The notes below the pieces were generated by a model. That model saw only the letters and a list, made by a program, of their open reading frames with translations. It was not told where the DNA came from and made no database searches. The position numbers were made by a program, and so were the translations under genes. Of a stretch of 35,929 bases of DNA, positions 1-10,075 are shown piece by piece. Origin of the DNA: Spirochaetota bacterium. Lineage in GTDB: Bacteria; Spirochaetota; Spirochaetia; Treponematales; Breznakiellaceae. Location of the stretch: contig WRKI01000350.1 of assembly GCA_009778155.1 (NCBI GenBank), positions 1-35,929 on the forward strand, in the 5' to 3' direction. Position 1 is the first letter of the stretch. Every line of letters begins with the position of its first letter.

Positions 1-45
1 ATGCTTTCATCATTCGCCATTTGCTTCTATAATAAACGAAAAAGC

Positions 46-92
46 CCGCTTTTGCAAGCGGCCGGCAGGGCGCATTTTTTACGCGCCTTGCC
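46..92. repeat. Two consecutive inverted repeats (CCGCTT-TTGC-AAGCGG; GGCAGGGCGC-N9-GCGCCTTGCC), possible terminator region of an upstream gene
   Basis: Read directly; 6-bp stem at 46-61 and 10-bp stem (one G.T) at 64-92. No clean T-run follows. Confidence 0.35.
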
Positions 93-264
93 CGCCCGCG
101 CCGTCCGCGTCGTTAAAATAAAACCTGCCAACTGGCAATTCCGAAAAATTTTGCTGTTGCAATTTTTTCAAAAAGTGGGCATAATTAAGTAGTTTTGAAA
201 GCAGGCCTGCCGGGGCAAACCTGAGGGCCGGCTTTTCCAAGACTTTCGATAGGCGGTATTTGCA

Positions 265-3200
265 ATGATAGTAAAAAAAATGTACGCTTTGCTTGCTGTT
301 GTGCCGGCACTAATGCTTCTTTCCGCTTGCCAGAACGAAGGCGGCAGGGAGACATCGGACTGGCATCCGCCGACCCCGTATCCGTTCTTTTCGTTTTATC
401 TTAACATTCCGGGCGTAAGCTCGGATGAAGTCGAAAATATCGAAAATCTTAGGTGGGCGGTCGACTATTTTGTTTTAGGCTCCTTGCACAGCGTAGAAGC
501 CTTTGTCGGTGCAGACGGCAATGTTCAAGGCTTTTCGGCTCTTTTGGCACAGCGGCTTACGGAACTGTTCGACATTCCGTTTGTCCCCAGAATTTTCTCC
601 CAAGAAGATTTAACCGCCGGTTTGGCCGACGGCAGCATCGATTTTGCCCTAAAACTTTCAAGCGTAGAGGGCTTTATTACCAGCGCCCCGATAACGAGCC
701 ATCAGGTAATGTACTTTCGCCTTGCAGGTTCCCCGCCTTTGCCGCCAATCTTGTTAAATGTAGCCCAAGGGCAGTCGCCCCGTTTTGCCTTTGTCCCGGA
801 GACTGGCATTTTAGAGTATGTCCGCAGCAATGTAACATGGCCCTTCGAAGTGGTTTACACGGCAAATTACGACGAGGCCTACATTCTTTTAACCGGCGGC
901 GAGGTGGACGCGATTGTCAGCAAAAATCTTAACTATACCTTGGTCGATTCTTACGGCAATATTCAAGCGTCAAACTTTTTCCCGTTAATTTTCGTGAACG
1001 GCGTTATCGCAACGGGGAACCCCAACCTTGCCACGCTTGTCGATGTAGCCGGCAGAACCATAGAGATTGCGGGGCTAGCCCATATACGATACTTGGCGGC
1101 GGAAGGCCAGCGGGACTTTAACCGGCACGTTCTTTACAATCGGCTTACCCAAGAAGAGCGGGACTTTTTGCGGTACACGTCCGTTATCCCCCTGGCGACA
1201 GAGGCGAACAATTATCCGGTGAGCTTTTTCGACAGACAGACAAATACATGGCAGGGAATCGGCATAGACATTCTTAGGGAAGTAGAAGCCCTTACAGGCC
1301 TTGGCTTTGACGTTATTCACGGGGCAGATGTGCATTGGCACGACGTTCAGGATATGCTGGAGCGCGGGGACGCCCTCATTACAACCGAGCTTTTTGTCGC
1401 GCAGGAAAGGCAGGACAGTTTTTTATGGGCGGCCACCCCGACCACCGGCATCCAGCCCCTGCTTTTGGTGCGCAGGTATTCGCCCCATGTAAGCGTGAGC
1501 GATATTTACAGTTTGACAATCGGGGTTCGCAACGATACCAGCCGCTTTAGCTTTCTCCCCCTGCTGCTTGCCGGCTACCACCAGCTTATCCCTATGGAAG
1601 ACCCATTTTCCGCCCTTCTGGACGGCCAAGTTGACATGGTGCTAACTACATCGACCTCTCTTACTCGTGTGTTAAACTTGGACGAGCTTCACGGGTTTCA
1701 GATCAACTCGATCTTTCCCACTCTTTTTGAATCCAGATTCGGCTACCACCGGCAGGCCGAAATCTTGGCATCTATCGTGGACAAGGCGATGGTTTTTGTT
1801 GACGTAGAACTTGTCATCGCCAACTGGGAAAATAACGTCCACCGGCATTCTGTAATTTTGGCGGAGGCGCGGACAAGGCTTATGGCGACCATTGCCGGGG
1901 CAATTTCCTTTTTGCTTTTAGGCGCGATTGCGGTGGCCATCTTAAACGCCAAGAAAAAACGCATTATCGAAAGCCAAGCGGTTACCCTTAGCACGATATA
2001 CAACTCCATACCGGCGATGGTGTACACAAAAAACCTGCAAAACGAATATACAAGCATCAACAGCCAAGTGGAAAAAGAATTGATGGTAAGCAGGACAGAG
2101 GTTGTCGGGCAAACGCTGGAAGCCATAAACGGCTTTTTCCAGCAAGCGGTTGTCAAAGACTTGTCCCAGGCCGATATGTGGGTGGCGCACTCCGGCATTA
2201 CGGACAGGGCGGAAGGCTGGTACGACTTGCCCGGCAATCCCAACAGAGCCAAGGAGTTTTACAGAGCGCCCTTGGTTCAAAAGGGCATTATAACCGGCAC
2301 CCTGGGGATGATTTTTGACATTACCGAGCGCAAGCTGGCCGAAGAAACCGCCCAAAGGGCGCACGAGCAGGTGCGCAGTATTTTCGAGTCTATCCCTGTC
2401 GCCTGCATTCTGCTTAGAAAAAAGGTGGATTCGACCAGCTTTAGCAAGAACGCCTTGAGTTTCAACTTTACAAGCTCCATGCTGGAAGTGATCGACTGCA
2501 ACAAGGAAGCTCTGCGTCTTACGGAAAGAAGTTCCAAGGGCGATTTGTCCAGGTATTTTATGGATTTGTTGCCGCCGTACCAGAAAGACGGGGAGGCGTC
2601 GCACAGGCTCGTAATGGAGCATTCGGACAAGGCTCTTAACGACGGAAAAAGTTTTTTCGAGGCCTCCTTGCAAATTCCCGGCGGGGGAACCTTCCCGGCG
2701 GCGGTAACTTTTGTGCGCATCGATTACATGGGTTCCGACTGTATTTTATCGACTATTCACGATTTAAGCGAGATTAAGCGCATCTCCACCAGAATCGAAA
2801 CGATAATGAGCAATCTTGCCGGCATGGTGTTTCAGTATTATTGCGACCCGCCTTACTTTACCTTTACTTATGTTTCCGGCGGCGCAAAAGAGCTTACGGG
2901 TTACGCCACTTATGAGCTTTTGGGGAAAAGTTCGCTCAAGCTGCTGGAGGCCAGCCGGGACGACGAAACGGTTCCTTTTGCGGATTATCTGGCAAGTTCC
3001 TACAGCCAAGACATTTTGCTGGAATCGAACTTTCGCATAAGAACGAAGAACGGCAGTGAAAAATGGGTTTGGACGCGCAGCCGGGTTATCGAAAAAACGA
3101 TAGACGGCAGGCCCTATCTTATCGAAGGCTATATGCTGGACATAACGGAAAAACACAGGCTGGAAGTGGCCGAAGACGAAAAAGAACGGCTGAACGCAAG

Positions 3201-5328
3201 GTTGCAAGGGATCATTGTCAATATGCCCGGCATGGCCTTTCAACGCCAGCACTTGCCGCCTTTTTACCCCCTGGTTTATGTAAGCGAAGGTTCCAAGGAG
3301 CTTTTGGGAATGGAGCCTTACGAAATGATCGACGGGCACAGCAACAAGTTTCTGGAAGCGGTGCATCCCGAAGACAGGCTTATGATCAGCAAAAACTGGG
3401 AGGAAACCCTTGAAGCCGGCTTGCCCTCTGAAACTTCTTACAGAATTGTGCTGAAGGACGGGACTGTCAAATGGGTGCACACTCGCTCAAGGGTGCTGGA
3501 ATACAGCGCGGACGGGAAGCCGTCTCTGGTCGAAGGCTATTGTTTCGATATTTCCGAGCGTTTTAAGGCGCAAAGTGCGGAGGCGGCAAACAAGGCAAAG
3601 TCGGACTTCCTTGCGATAATGAGCCACGAAATTCGCACGCCCATGAACAGCATCATGGGTTTTGCCGAGCTTGCTATGGACTCTAACGACTTGCCAAAGG
3701 TCAAGAGCTTTATGAAAAAAATTTCATCCAGCTCGAAGTGGCTTTTGAACATTCTAAACGACATTTTGGACATCTCCAAGATCGAGTCGGGCAAAATGGA
3801 CTTGGAAGCTGTTCCCTTTAGCATGAACGAAATTTTTATGCGCTGCCAGTCTGTCCTTTTGCCCAGCATAAAGGAAAAGGACATTCATTTAAGAACCTAT
3901 CTTGACCCGAATCTGGCGGACAGCCGTTTAATCGGCGACCCGGTAAGGGTGTATCAGATTCTTATCAATCTTTTGTCAAACGCTGTCAAGTTTACGCCTG
4001 CCGGGGTTATCAAGTTTTCGGCGGCGATTAAAAACCGCAGCGCGTCCAGCGTGTCGGTTTACTTCGAGGTGGCAGACCAGGGGATAGGGATAAACGAGGA
4101 ACAAGCGAAAAAGATTTTCGAGCCTTTTTCGCAGGCGGATTCAAGCACGACGCGCCACTACGGGGGCACGGGTCTGGGGCTTGCTATAACCAAAAGCTTA
4201 ATCGAAATGATGGGAGGCACTATTAAATTGGAAAGTTCGCCGGATGTGGGCAGTACTTTTAGCTTTGAAGTTGAATTCCAAGCTACGGAAGCAAAGCCCG
4301 ATAGCGGCAATGTTGCAAATAAAAAAACATCGAAAAAGCCGCAGTTTGACAATTTGATTTTGGTTTGCGAAGACAATCCAATGAACCAAGAGGTCATAAT
4401 CGAGCATCTTGCCCGTTTGGGGCTAAAACCTGTCATTGCCGAAAACGGGCAGGAGGGTGTGGATACTGTCCGGGAACGTATGGAAAAAGGCGAAAAGCCC
4501 TTTGACCTTATTTTTATGGATATTTTTATGCCGGTTATGGACGGGCTTAATGCGGCGGCAAAAATTATCGAGCTTGGGGTTCCCACTCCGATTATAGCCA
4601 TGACTGCAAACATAATGTCGGGCGAGCTGGAAAAATACAAAAAGGCCGGTATGCCCGACTGCATAGGCAAGCCTTTTACCGCCAAAGAACTGCTAAACAC
4701 TCTGTTAAAATATCTTGTCCCGGTGGCGGAGTCGCCGCCTAGCGAAAATGGCGAAGAGCAAAAAAGCAAAGAACCGGAGATCAGCAACGACCCTATAAAA
4801 ATGAAGGTGATGGCGGCCTTTCTAAAGAACAACCGGAACAAGTTTGCCGAAATTACAAGCAACATCGAAGACGGCGACTTAAAGACGGCGCACAGGCTGA
4901 TTCACTCTTTAAGGACTAATGCCGCATTTATAGGCAAAACTGCGCTGCAAAAAGCATCGGCACAGGCGGAAGACCTTTTGAGCGGCAAGGAAGCGGCCGC
5001 CGATATTCAGGACAGCGCTGTCTTTGCAGAAAGTCTAAAGGTTTTGGGGTACGAGTTGAGCGAGGTTCTGCAAGAGCTAACCATGCTCTTTCCAGAAAAC
5101 TCCGACAAGCGCCGGGCGCATTTGCCCCCGGATTCTCCATTCGCGGTAGAATTGTTTGAAAAGCTGGAAAAAATGCTTGAAAACATTAATCCCGAAGTTG
5201 CAAGTTTGGTTGACGACCTTAAAAGCGTTGAAGGCACGGAGGAGATTGTGCAACAAATAGAAAACTACGAGTTTGAAGCCGCAAACGCGGCTCTTGCCGA
5301 TCTTAAACTCAAATCGAGCCAGTTATGA
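265..5328 (+). CDS. BvgS/EvgS-like hybrid sensor histidine kinase: lipobox signal, two SBP_bac_3-like periplasmic domains, TM, about 4 PAS, HisKA, HATPase, REC, Hpt
   Basis: ORF of 1687 aa; N-term LLSAC lipobox; TM ATIAGAISFLLLGAIAVAIL; H-box FLAIMSHEIRTPMN; ATPase motifs VADQGIGI and GGTGLGLAI; REC LVCEDNPMNQEV...FMDIFMPVMDG; Hpt-like AHRLIHSLRTNAAFIG. Confidence 0.93.
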   Translation: MIVKKMYALLAVVPALMLLSACQNEGGRETSDWHPPTPYPFFSFYLNIPGVSSDEVENIENLRWAVDYFVLGSLHSVEAFVGADGNVQGFSALLAQRLTELFDIPFVPRIFSQEDLTAGLADGSIDFALKLSSVEGFITSAPITSHQVMYFRLAGSPPLPPILLNVAQGQSPRFAFVPETGILEYVRSNVTWPFEVVYTANYDEAYILLTGGEVDAIVSKNLNYTLVDSYGNIQASNFFPLIFVNGVIATGNPNLATLVDVAGRTIEIAGLAHIRYLAAEGQRDFNRHVLYNRLTQEERDFLRYTSVIPLATEANNYPVSFFDRQTNTWQGIGIDILREVEALTGLGFDVIHGADVHWHDVQDMLERGDALITTELFVAQERQDSFLWAATPTTGIQPLLLVRRYSPHVSVSDIYSLTIGVRNDTSRFSFLPLLLAGYHQLIPMEDPFSALLDGQVDMVLTTSTSLTRVLNLDELHGFQINSIFPTLFESRFGYHRQAEILASIVDKAMVFVDVELVIANWENNVHRHSVILAEARTRLMATIAGAISFLLLGAIAVAILNAKKKRIIESQAVTLSTIYNSIPAMVYTKNLQNEYTSINSQVEKELMVSRTEVVGQTLEAINGFFQQAVVKDLSQADMWVAHSGITDRAEGWYDLPGNPNRAKEFYRAPLVQKGIITGTLGMIFDITERKLAEETAQRAHEQVRSIFESIPVACILLRKKVDSTSFSKNALSFNFTSSMLEVIDCNKEALRLTERSSKGDLSRYFMDLLPPYQKDGEASHRLVMEHSDKALNDGKSFFEASLQIPGGGTFPAAVTFVRIDYMGSDCILSTIHDLSEIKRISTRIETIMSNLAGMVFQYYCDPPYFTFTYVSGGAKELTGYATYELLGKSSLKLLEASRDDETVPFADYLASSYSQDILLESNFRIRTKNGSEKWVWTRSRVIEKTIDGRPYLIEGYMLDITEKHRLEVAEDEKERLNARLQGIIVNMPGMAFQRQHLPPFYPLVYVSEGSKELLGMEPYEMIDGHSNKFLEAVHPEDRLMISKNWEETLEAGLPSETSYRIVLKDGTVKWVHTRSRVLEYSADGKPSLVEGYCFDISERFKAQSAEAANKAKSDFLAIMSHEIRTPMNSIMGFAELAMDSNDLPKVKSFMKKISSSSKWLLNILNDILDISKIESGKMDLEAVPFSMNEIFMRCQSVLLPSIKEKDIHLRTYLDPNLADSRLIGDPVRVYQILINLLSNAVKFTPAGVIKFSAAIKNRSASSVSVYFEVADQGIGINEEQAKKIFEPFSQADSSTTRHYGGTGLGLAITKSLIEMMGGTIKLESSPDVGSTFSFEVEFQATEAKPDSGNVANKKTSKKPQFDNLILVCEDNPMNQEVIIEHLARLGLKPVIAENGQEGVDTVRERMEKGEKPFDLIFMDIFMPVMDGLNAAAKIIELGVPTPIIAMTANIMSGELEKYKKAGMPDCIGKPFTAKELLNTLLKYLVPVAESPPSENGEEQKSKEPEISNDPIKMKVMAAFLKNNRNKFAEITSNIEDGDLKTAHRLIHSLRTNAAFIGKTALQKASAQAEDLLSGKEAAADIQDSAVFAESLKVLGYELSEVLQELTMLFPENSDKRRAHLPPDSPFAVELFEKLEKMLENINPEVASLVDDLKSVEGTEEIVQQIENYEFEAANAALADLKLKSSQL

Positions 5329-6353
5329 ACCATGTGCATAAAAACAGCCTGTTGATTGTCGAAGACGACAATTTAGCCTTAATGACGCTGATACACATTC
5401 TTAGCCCCGATTACACCGTTTATGTGGTAAAAAGCGGAAAAGATGCGATAAGGGCTATAGAGAAATATGTGCCAGACATTATTCTTTTGGATATACTTTT
5501 GCCCGGCGAAGCCGTGGACGGGTACAACATTATGGACGCTCTTAAAAAATCGGAAAGAACGCGGAACATTCCCATTATTTTTATCACCGGGCTTAACGAA
5601 ACCGAGGACGAGATAAAAGGTTTAAGTTTGGGGGCGGTCGATTATATCAAAAAGCCTTTTTCGCCGCCAATCGTAAAACTGCGGATTCAAAACCAAATAA
5701 GAATGCTTGAGCAGTACCGTACGATAGAACGGTTAAGCATGACCGACCAGCTTACTTCTTTGCCCAACAGACACAGGTTTGAAAGCCGGCTAAAAACCGA
5801 ATGGGCAAGAGCCATCCGGGAACAGGAGCCTATCAGCATTTTGTTGGTCGATATAGACGAATTGAAAGACTACAACAGCGTTTTTGGGCAGGAGCAGGGC
5901 GACTTGGCTGTCAAGGCTGTGGCGAATGTTTTTTCCAAAACGATAAAACGCCCCAGTGATTTTGCGGCGCGATGGAGCGAAGAGGAATTTTCCGTCCTGT
6001 TGCCCGGCACGGATTCCAGCGGAGCCTTTCATGTCGCCGAAGAAATACGGCATAAGGTTGAATCTCTTGCTGTCAAGGCGGCCAAGCCGGCGGCGGAAAA
6101 AATTACCGTAAGCATTGGGGTAAGCACAGTCGAAAACGAGCGCACAAGGGAAAAAAGGCTGTTCGATTCGGAGGAAAAAAGGAATCTTTACAAGGCAAGC
6201 ATGGGTATTGACTCTGGCGGGAGTCAGGAAACCGCTTTGTACAAGCTTATCGCCGATGCAAACAAGGCTCTTTCCATTGCCAAAGACAAGGGGCGCAACA
6301 GGACGGTCTTTTTGACGGATGCCATTGGCCTTCCCGCTTTAGGCAAGCAATAA
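5325..6353 (+). CDS. Response regulator with REC + degenerate GGDEF (SEEEF) domain
   Basis: REC LLIVEDDN...IILLDILLPG...FITG...KKPF; GGDEF fold signatures MTDQLTSLPNRHRFE, LLVDIDELKDYN, RPSDFAARWSEEEFSVLLPG, ITVSIGVS, AKDKGRN. ATGA overlap with upstream kinase. Confidence 0.93.
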   Translation: MNHVHKNSLLIVEDDNLALMTLIHILSPDYTVYVVKSGKDAIRAIEKYVPDIILLDILLPGEAVDGYNIMDALKKSERTRNIPIIFITGLNETEDEIKGLSLGAVDYIKKPFSPPIVKLRIQNQIRMLEQYRTIERLSMTDQLTSLPNRHRFESRLKTEWARAIREQEPISILLVDIDELKDYNSVFGQEQGDLAVKAVANVFSKTIKRPSDFAARWSEEEFSVLLPGTDSSGAFHVAEEIRHKVESLAVKAAKPAAEKITVSIGVSTVENERTREKRLFDSEEKRNLYKASMGIDSGGSQETALYKLIADANKALSIAKDKGRNRTVFLTDAIGLPALGKQ

Positions 6354-7271
6354 TCAGACGGCTGGCCGGCGGCTCATTAGCGCGTAAAATGCGCCGCAAA
6401 GAAAGTCCGCGCCGGAGGCCGCGCCAAATTGCAAAACTTTTTCGCAAGCCGCCCGTAAGTTATCGCCTGCGGGGTCTCCCCCCGGCGGCTCCGTCGTGTC
6501 TTCTTGCAAAGCCTCGGCGAATTGCAGTATGTCCAGCGAATAAAGCCCTTGGGCGCAGTGGCGCAAAAAGGCCGCGCTAATGGAGCCGGTATGTTTTACC
6601 GCTTCCAAGGCCGCCGCATCGATCTTGGCCTGTGTAAAAGCCCCGCCAGTTTCGCCAAGCGACCAGACGCAAATAAAGCCTAAAATAAAATCATCGGCGG
6701 AAGGCGTTAGGCCGGGGCCGCAGCCGGCAATGCCGGCGGCGGCGCGGCGTATTGCCGCCAAATCGTTCTGCTCCATAACGCGGCAAAAACAATCGATTTT
6801 AGGCCGCAAAAAAAGGCTGTACGGGTTTTCTTTTACGGCGTAAATGGCGGCATGAATGCCGACGGGGGCGTTGCATAAAAGCGGGGCAAGCCCTTCGTGC
6901 CGCCCGCTTTGGAAAACAGCCTTTGCGATTATGTCCATTTTTTGCTCCAGCCCGCCAATGAACCCCTTGTTTGCCGGCCGCCGTAGCCTTAAATCGATTG
7001 CCTTTGCCGGAATAAGCTCTACGCAAAGCCCCTGCGCGGGGTCATCCGTCCAGATTTTTTCGGGGCTTAGAAAAAAAAGGCTTTCGTCATGCAAAGGCCA
7101 GCTTTGAAAATACGGATTTTCGCTTAAAAGCACGGAGTTGGGGCGAAGGGCTGTGTCGTAAAGAAGCGTGCAAATGCCAAAATCCGCCTGCAGGTTGACG
7201 GCATGGGCAAACACCGAATGCACTTTTGCCCTAAGCCGGCGGCGGCCGGCCAAGGCCTGCAACGCTTGCAA
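6354..7271 (-). CDS. DUF2877 (AllH-like) family protein
   Basis: Motif GCGPGLTPSADDFILGF characteristic of DUF2877; TTG start in the supplied ORF, so the true start is uncertain. Confidence 0.75.
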   Translation of the reverse strand: MQALQALAGRRRLRAKVHSVFAHAVNLQADFGICTLLYDTALRPNSVLLSENPYFQSWPLHDESLFFLSPEKIWTDDPAQGLCVELIPAKAIDLRLRRPANKGFIGGLEQKMDIIAKAVFQSGRHEGLAPLLCNAPVGIHAAIYAVKENPYSLFLRPKIDCFCRVMEQNDLAAIRRAAAGIAGCGPGLTPSADDFILGFICVWSLGETGGAFTQAKIDAAALEAVKHTGSISAAFLRHCAQGLYSLDILQFAEALQEDTTEPPGGDPAGDNLRAACEKVLQFGAASGADFLCGAFYALMSRRPAV

Positions 7272-7326
7272 AAAATGAAGGCATATTTGCCCCGCATTTA
7301 TGGTTCCCGTAACCTTAGCCCTGTTT

Positions 7327-8010
7327 TCAATCCTCTGTCGTGGAAAAGGGATCGATGTTCAAAAGATTGCGGTCTACCCCTTCTTTGGCAAAGCCGCGAA
7401 TAAGAAGCTGGAACACGGCTGTCATTTCCGCAATAAAGGCGCGCGATTCCCGCGCCTCTTTTGGAATCTTGCTTGAATTTTCCACAAAAGAGGCAAAGGT
7501 CGAAAGCAAAAGGCTCCTTGCCATTGACGAATCAAGCTCCGGGTCGAAAATCCCTTCGAGCTTGCATTGCTCGATTACCGTTCTTATAGCTTCCAGAATG
7601 GCATCGACATAAGGGGATTTATTTTCGCTTTCCAGCGTGAAGATGGACGAACCGGGGTACAAAAATTTGCGGACTTTGAAAATGATTATCATTTCGTCAA
7701 AGTTGCCGAACATTTCCACATAGTTGCGCCAAAAATACTTGAGCGTTTTAAGCCCGCAAAGGCCGTTTTCCAAAAGCGGCTTAAAGCGTTCAAAAAACTT
7801 TTTCGCCGCTTCCTCGCAAATTTCGTTGAACAACACTTCTTTGCCGGGGAAGTACAAATACACGGTAGCCTTGGACAACTCTGCTTGCCGGGCAATGTCG
7901 TCCATGCTTACCCTGTCCACGCCCTGTAAAAGAATGAGTTCTCTGGCGCAACTTAAAATGGCTTTGCGCCGTTCATTTTTTTCGCGTTCGCGCCGTTCAG
8001 ATATTCCCAT
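7327..8010 (-). CDS. TetR/AcrR family transcriptional regulator
   Basis: N-terminal HTH: RRKAILSCARELILLQGVDRVSMDDIARQAELSKATVYLYFPGKEVLF. Confidence 0.93.
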   Translation of the reverse strand: MGISERREREKNERRKAILSCARELILLQGVDRVSMDDIARQAELSKATVYLYFPGKEVLFNEICEEAAKKFFERFKPLLENGLCGLKTLKYFWRNYVEMFGNFDEMIIIFKVRKFLYPGSSIFTLESENKSPYVDAILEAIRTVIEQCKLEGIFDPELDSSMARSLLLSTFASFVENSSKIPKEARESRAFIAEMTAVFQLLIRGFAKEGVDRNLLNIDPFSTTED

Positions 8011-8046
8011 GCTGTCTCCTGCAAAAACCGAATCTTACACGCTACT

Positions 8047-8105
8047 TAGGTGCAGATGAATACAGCATTGCAGACAGCCGCTAACACCCATTCAATCTGC
8101 ACCTA
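8047..8105. repeat. Inverted repeat TAGGTGCAGAT(-)GAAT / ATTCAATCTGCACCTA between metK and the tetR-family gene
   Basis: Arms 8047-8061 and 8090-8105, 15 bp with one bulge, 28-nt loop. Confidence 0.8.
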
Positions 8106-8120
8106 TTCGTATGCGGCCTT

Positions 8121-9305
8121 TTACTTTATCTCTTTTTTCAGAGCTTCAACCTTATCGGTTTTTTCCCAAGAAAATTCGGCGCGGCCAAAATGACCGTAGG
8201 AAGCCGTTTTGCTGTATATAGGCCGGCGCAGATCAAGCGTTTTGATAATCCCTGCCGGGCTAAGATCAAAAACCTTTTGCACCGCCGCGCTAATTTTTTC
8301 GCTAGGAATCTCGGAAGTGCCAAAGGTATCGACCATTACAGAAACCGGGAAAGGCACACCGATTGCATAGGCAAGCTGTATTTCGCACCTTTCGGCAAGG
8401 CCGGCCGCGACAATATTTTTGGCGGCATAACGCGCCATATAAGCCGCCGAGCGGTCAACCTTGGTAGGGTCTTTGCCGGAAAATGCGCCGCCGCCGTGCC
8501 GCCCCATTCCCCCGTAAGTATCGACGATAATTTTGCGCCCGGTAAGCCCCGAGTCGCCAAAAGGCCCGCCAATCACAAAACGCCCCGTAGGGTTAATAAA
8601 GTACTTTGTCTTGCCGTCCAAAAGACCAGTCGGCTCAAGAACAGGCTTTATAATTTGCTCGATAACGGAAGCTTCAAGCTCTTTGTACGAAACATCCGGC
8701 TCGTGCTGATGCGAAACTACAACTGTATCAATGCGGATGGGCTTGTGCCCTTCGTACTCAATCGTTACCTGACTTTTTGAGTCGGGACGCAACCAGCGAA
8801 TAGTTTTGCTTTTTCGCAACTTGGAAGCATTCAACAAAATCTTGTGCGCCAAGTTTATCGGCAAGGGCATAAGCTCTTCGGTTTCGTTGCAGGCAAAACC
8901 GAACATCATGCCCTGGTCGCCCGCCCCTTGCTGGCCTTTGAATTCTTCAAGCCCCGTGCCGGAAACCCCTTGGCTTATGTCCGGGGATTGGCTGTGAATC
9001 ATGTTAAGCACAGCCATTGAATTGCAATCCAAACCGTAATCGGGATGCGTGTATCCGATTTCTTGCGCAATTTCCCGGACAACTTTTTGAACGTCAACAA
9101 AAGTTTTTGTTGTTATTTCCCCGCCAACCAAAACTAGGGAAGTCGATGAAAAAGATTCGCAGGCGACCCTGCTTTCCGGGTCATCTTTCAAACACGCGTC
9201 CAGAACAGCATCCGAAACCTGATCGCAAAGTTTATCGGGATGCCCCTCTCCAACGGATTCAGATGTAAAAAAGTAACGACCTTTAGCTTCATATTTTGAG
9301 TTCAT
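8121..9305 (-). CDS. metK: S-adenosylmethionine synthetase
   Basis: [57 protein letters not shown]. Start set at ATG 9305 (MNSKYEAKG), preceded by AAGGAGGAAAAT; the ORF-track start (9320, TTG) includes the SD. Confidence 0.98.
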   Translation of the reverse strand: MNSKYEAKGRYFFTSESVGEGHPDKLCDQVSDAVLDACLKDDPESRVACESFSSTSLVLVGGEITTKTFVDVQKVVREIAQEIGYTHPDYGLDCNSMAVLNMIHSQSPDISQGVSGTGLEEFKGQQGAGDQGMMFGFACNETEELMPLPINLAHKILLNASKLRKSKTIRWLRPDSKSQVTIEYEGHKPIRIDTVVVSHQHEPDVSYKELEASVIEQIIKPVLEPTGLLDGKTKYFINPTGRFVIGGPFGDSGLTGRKIIVDTYGGMGRHGGGAFSGKDPTKVDRSAAYMARYAAKNIVAAGLAERCEIQLAYAIGVPFPVSVMVDTFGTSEIPSEKISAAVQKVFDLSPAGIIKTLDLRRPIYSKTASYGHFGRAEFSWEKTDKVEALKKEIK

Positions 9306-9430
9306 ATTTTCCTCCTTCAAATCGAGCTAATTTCAACCCAAGGGGTTTTTAATACGGCTACAATCCCATTACCCATTAGTTGCCAGAAAAAGCAAACATT
9401 AACAAGGCAAAAAAGATTCCCGCGTTATGG

Positions 9431-9655
9431 TTAAGCAGATGTTGCCGCTTCGGCAGGCTTGTCTGCAACCAAATGAGCCGTGGTTTTTTTGCCGCTTTTT
9501 ATAGCAGCCCGGCAAACCTTGCAAATTTTTAGTTTTTGCTCTCCGGCTTCGTGTTCATAAAGAATCTTTACACCGGTTCTTTTGCAGACCGGGCACTCCC
9601 CGCGCCCGCGGGCATATTGATCCTTGATTCCCTTGCCTCTGTGGTTTTTAGACAT
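9431..9655 (-). CDS. Small Cys-rich (two CxxC) zinc-ribbon-like protein
   Basis: 74 aa; ECPVCKRTGVKILYEHEAGEQKLKICKVCRAAIKSGKK; directly follows rplQ. Confidence 0.75.
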   Translation of the reverse strand: MSKNHRGKGIKDQYARGRGECPVCKRTGVKILYEHEAGEQKLKICKVCRAAIKSGKKTTAHLVADKPAEAATSA

Positions 9656-10075
9656 TTATTTTACCTCACCCTTGGCTTCTTTTTCCGGCTTCTTCTTTTT
9701 TTCGCCGTCAACATCCAGCTTGTAGTCCACCAGCTCCAAAATGACAATTTGAGCGGCATCGCCTTCCCGCAACCCCAGCTTTAACACACGCGTATAACCG
9801 CCTTTGCGCTCTTTCATTCGAGGGGCAATGTTGGTAAAGAGCTTGTTGACAATCCCTTCGTCAAACAAACGGCTTGAAACAATACGACGGTTATGCACAT
9901 TGTCTTCTTTTGCGCGAGTTATCATTTTTTCCGCCGTCCGCCGGATTTCCAACGCTTTCGCTTTGGTCGTCCTAATCCGCTCGTACTTGAAAAGCGATGT
10001 TACCATGTTTCGGTGCAACGCTTTACGATGCGCGGCCATCCTGTTAAGGGGGTTAAATCCTCTTTTATGTTTCAT
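9656..10075 (-). CDS. rplQ: 50S ribosomal protein L17
   Basis: [37 protein letters not shown]. Confidence 0.98.
   Translation of the reverse strand: MKHKRGFNPLNRMAAHRKALHRNMVTSLFKYERIRTTKAKALEIRRTAEKMITRAKEDNVHNRRIVSSRLFDEGIVNKLFTNIAPRMKERKGGYTRVLKLGLREGDAAQIVILELVDYKLDVDGEKKKKPEKEAKGEVK

Noticed and set aside
1-192. 63-aa ORF at the window start
   Set aside because: Overlaps inverted repeats, low-complexity translation, no SD or family signature.
1942-2673. 243-aa minus-strand ORF (and similar ORFs at 2764-3480, 4158-4865) inside the hybrid kinase
   Set aside because: Antisense to well-supported kinase domains; no family signature.
9306-9430. SAM riboswitch upstream of metK
   Set aside because: Looked for the conserved core in the 125-nt leader and did not recognise one; only a short AACCC/GGGTT hairpin near 9335.
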